64,000 nucleotides of DNA from an uncultured Draconibacterium sp. (GTDB taxonomy: Bacteria > Bacteroidota > Bacteroidia > Bacteroidales > Prolixibacteraceae), in assembly GCF_963677565.1 (NCBI RefSeq), contig NZ_OY781981.1, forward strand, positions 4,456,001 to 4,520,000, in the 5' to 3' direction. Each line of letters opens with the position of its first letter. The first letter of the stretch is position 1. Below are positions 61,925 through 64,000 of the stretch, in pieces. A program made the position numbers and the translations under genes. The notes beneath the pieces are model-generated. The model worked only from the letters and a program-made list of their open reading frames with translations. It searched no databases and was not told the origin of the DNA.

Positions 61925-62632
61925 ATGAAAACAATAGGATTAGTTGGTGGAACAGGTTGGGTATCATCGCAAGAGTATTACAAAATTATCAACGAAACGG
62001 TTAATCAAAAACTTGGAGGAATGACCTTTCCCAGAATCATATTAAATTCAGTAAATTACGGCGACATATACACCTGCAATCAGGAAAACAATCGGGATGG
62101 TGTATATCAGATTGTAAAACAGGCTTCCAACACAGTTTGCAATGCAGGTGCCGATTTTATTGCGCTTTGTGCTAACACTCTTCATTTTACATACGAACGC
62201 TTACAGAATGATATAAACGTTCCTATTCTGCACATTGCCGATACAACAGCTAAATCTATTAAATCAAAGAAAATCAAAAAAGTTGGGCTTTTAGGAACCC
62301 GCGAAACTATGGAACTTGACTTTTACAAGAAACGATTGGCCCAACAGGAAATCGAAGTCATTATTCCGGAAAAACAGGAACGTGAATTTATTCATAACGC
62401 CATTATGAATGAATTATTAAAAGAGCTTTTTTTGCCGGAAACCAAAAGCAAGTTTCTGGGAATAATGAATAAGCTAATCGAAAAAGGTGCACAAGGTATG
62501 ATTCTTGGATGCACAGAAATACCTTTACTTGTTAAGCAGAATGACTTTGGGCATCCACTATTCAATACACTTGAATTGCACGCTAAAGCCATTGCCGAAT
62601 TTGCCATTGATAGTAACTCATACAATTGTTAA
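61925..62632 (+). CDS. Aspartate/glutamate racemase family protein
   Basis: Interconverts L- and D-forms of an acidic amino acid, without a cofactor, by two cysteines. The 235-residue protein starts at MKTIGLVGGTGWVSSQEYYK (61925); a TTG at 61904 would add seven residues. Both catalytic cysteines are present, in ALCANTLHF and ILGCTEIPLL, and SVNYGDIY is typical of aspartate-racemase-type members. D-aspartate for peptidoglycan bridges is one possible use. It is 18 bp upstream of two secreted paralogues but probably unrelated in role. Confidence 0.9.
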   Translation: MKTIGLVGGTGWVSSQEYYKIINETVNQKLGGMTFPRIILNSVNYGDIYTCNQENNRDGVYQIVKQASNTVCNAGADFIALCANTLHFTYERLQNDINVPILHIADTTAKSIKSKKIKKVGLLGTRETMELDFYKKRLAQQEIEVIIPEKQEREFIHNAIMNELLKELFLPETKSKFLGIMNKLIEKGAQGMILGCTEIPLLVKQNDFGHPLFNTLELHAKAIAEFAIDSNSYNC

Positions 62633-62650
62633 CTTAATAACTTATTAGCC

Positions 62651-63346
62651 ATGAAAAAATACATTCTTTTATTCCTGACCTTATTGCTTTCTTCTGCCGG
62701 GCTTTACGCACAAAGTATTTACGATATTCGTAACGCAATAGATTTTTTTGAATCCAATAAAATGCAAAAGGGTGAGTATCGGCGTACACTTACCGCGAAT
62801 GATATTAAAGGATCGCCATTTCTTAATGACGAATTTATAACGGGCACCATTTATACTTACCAAAAGGTTCAGTTTAACGACATTCCGTTGCGATATAATA
62901 TTTATAACGACGAACTGGAATTTGAAACACCCGACGAACAGATTCTAGCTATGGCAACTCCCGAAATTGTTGAAAAAGCAGTAATTGGCGAACACAGCTT
63001 TTCATACATCCCTTATCAAATTTCGAAAAAAATGAAACGTGGCTTTTTTATCCTGCTTGAAGAAGGTAAAGTTAGTTTATATGCCCGCCCTGTTGTATTG
63101 TATCAGGAGCCAAAAGAAGCCGCACCATATAAAGACCCGGAACCGGCAAAATTTATTCAACGTCCTAACGAGTATTATATGCGTAATGGAAAAGATGCAG
63201 CGACAAAAGTAGAGACAAAAAAAGATCTTGTTAACTTCTTCCCTGATCACAAAGAAGAAATTGAATCCTTCATTAAAAAAAATAAAGTAAAACCGGGTAA
63301 AGAAGATAAACTTGTATTATTAGCAAAATATTACAATTCTCTTTAA
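62651..63346 (+). CDS. Hypothetical secreted protein, first of a tandem pair
   Basis: The 231-residue protein has a signal peptide (YILLFLTLLLSSAGLYAQS). It then shows IYDIRNAIDFFESNKMQKGE, NDIKGSPFLNDEFITGTIYT, DIPLRYNIYNDELEFETPDE and a Lys-rich C-terminal region (PDHKEEIESFIKKNKVKPG). The C-terminal NYYMRNGKDAATKVETKKDL-type segment is repeated in the next gene. No domain is recognised; it resembles secreted proteins of unknown function common in Bacteroidota. It follows the racemase after 18 bp and precedes its paralogue by 31 bp, so all three may be co-transcribed. Confidence 0.8.
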   Translation: MKKYILLFLTLLLSSAGLYAQSIYDIRNAIDFFESNKMQKGEYRRTLTANDIKGSPFLNDEFITGTIYTYQKVQFNDIPLRYNIYNDELEFETPDEQILAMATPEIVEKAVIGEHSFSYIPYQISKKMKRGFFILLEEGKVSLYARPVVLYQEPKEAAPYKDPEPAKFIQRPNEYYMRNGKDAATKVETKKDLVNFFPDHKEEIESFIKKNKVKPGKEDKLVLLAKYYNSL

Positions 63347-63377
63347 TCAAGTAAATATTATAATAATTCATAATATC

Positions 63378-64000
63378 ATGAAAACAAAAAAACTGATTGT
63401 ACTCTTTTCTTTATTATTTATTGGTTTTGGTTCTTTATATGCCCAGGTGGACTACCAGATTAGCTCTGCTCTGGATTTTTACCGACAGAAAGAACTTACC
63501 ACCGGAGAATTTAACAAACAACTTGAAGAAAGCGATATAAAAGGATCGCCCTACTTAAACAAAGCCTTTGAAGAGGCCAGTATTTTTACTACGACAAAAG
63601 TACAGTTTAAAGCTGTTCCATTGCGCTACAATATTTATACAGATATGATTGAGTTTGAAACTCCTGACAACACGGTTGCAGCCCTGGCAGCTCCCGAAAT
63701 CGTTGAAAAAATTGAATTTAAAGATTTCACACTCGCCTATGTGCCTTACATGAGTTTAAATAAAATGAAAAGAGGTTTTTTTCAAGTTCTGGAATTAGGA
63801 AGTACCAGTTTATATTTAAAACCGGTTGTTCAATTTGAACCGCCTCAAGAACCCGGTGCTTATGCCGAAGCAAAACCGGCAGAATTTAATCGTAAAACAG
63901 ACGATTTCTATATTCGGTTTGGCATGGAGGCGGCAGAATTAGTGGGCAACAAAAAAGAGTTGGTCTTACTTTTCCCTGATCATCAAAAAGAAATTGAAAG
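63378..64000 (+). CDS. Hypothetical secreted protein, second of a tandem pair, cut by window end
   Basis: From ATG at 63378 an open frame reaches the window edge without a stop (207 codons). It begins with a signal peptide (KLIVLFSLLFIGFGSLYAQ) and parallels the previous gene along its length: SSALDFYRQKELTTGEFNKQ, SDIKGSPYLNKAFEEASIFT, VPLRYNIYTDMIEFETPDN, KMKRGFFQVLELG and LFPDHQKEIE. It is clearly a tandem paralogue that has diverged in sequence but kept spacing and order of motifs. Function unknown; about 20-30 residues are probably missing. Confidence 0.85.
   Translation, partial: MKTKKLIVLFSLLFIGFGSLYAQVDYQISSALDFYRQKELTTGEFNKQLEESDIKGSPYLNKAFEEASIFTTTKVQFKAVPLRYNIYTDMIEFETPDNTVAALAAPEIVEKIEFKDFTLAYVPYMSLNKMKRGFFQVLELGSTSLYLKPVVQFEPPQEPGAYAEAKPAEFNRKTDDFYIRFGMEAAELVGNKKELVLLFPDHQKEIE

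Overview
The window looks like chromosomal DNA from a member of the Bacteroidota, most likely an anaerobic or facultative Bacteroidia lineage of the Marinilabiliales/Prolixibacteraceae type. The clues are the short 286-residue primary sigma factor, promoters of the form TTG-N20-TAnnTTTG, a Rho with a long Gln-rich insertion, several type II lipoproteins, a large TPR/outer-membrane protein pair, and few Shine-Dalgarno sites. The placement below phylum level is inference.

Layout. 1-4.1 kb: tail of a DUF4143 ATPase and a full pyruvate:ferredoxin oxidoreductase. 4.1-5.8 kb: an apparently intact IS110-type element placed against the terminator of the oxidoreductase, followed by REP-like repeats. 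5.8-9.8 kb: a small lipoprotein and a secreted GH127/GH146-type beta-L-arabinofuranosidase. 10-12.3 kb: an AT-rich accessory patch with a frameshifted small membrane protein, an acyltransferase-3 protein, an unexplained structured inverted repeat (11633-11729) and the decayed 5' end of a second IS110 transposase. 12.3-28.7 kb: core genes (murB, a glycosyltransferase, ftsE, a TPR/OMP pair, gyrB, a LOG-family hydrolase, htrA, rpoD) and a permease carrying EIIA-like and RCK_C-like domains. 28.7-35.1 kb, minus strand: proton antiporter, fucose mutarotase and transporter, mannose-1-phosphate guanylyltransferase, and the ptb-buk pair. 35.7-42.9 kb, plus strand: acs, an OFA-type transporter, an ADP-forming acyl-CoA synthetase fused to a GNAT acetyltransferase, and a Sir2 deacetylase. 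43-51 kb: a tricorn-like protease, lipoproteins, a TonB/TPR protein and a membrane-bound AraC-type regulator. 51.4-64 kb: alcohol dehydrogenase, a D-lactate dehydrogenase-like flavoprotein, a lipoprotein, a methyltransferase, rho, a U32 protein, an Asp/Glu racemase and two tandem secreted paralogues, the second cut by the window end.

How the genes fit together. Much of the window deals with acetyl-CoA and short acids: pyruvate to acetyl-CoA (PFOR), acyl-CoA to butyrate-type acids with ATP (ptb-buk), acetate to acetyl-CoA (acs), a possible acetyl-CoA to acetate route (ADP-forming synthetase), organic-acid transport (OFA) and lactate oxidation. The most interesting locus is 35.6-42.9 kb. There an acetyl-CoA synthetase with the conserved acetylatable lysine motif sits next to a GNAT fused to an acyl-CoA synthetase that keeps its catalytic histidine, and next to a sirtuin. 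That set could form a self-contained loop of reversible acetylation controlling acetate activation. The second item worth follow-up is the roughly 97-nt structured element at 11633-11729.
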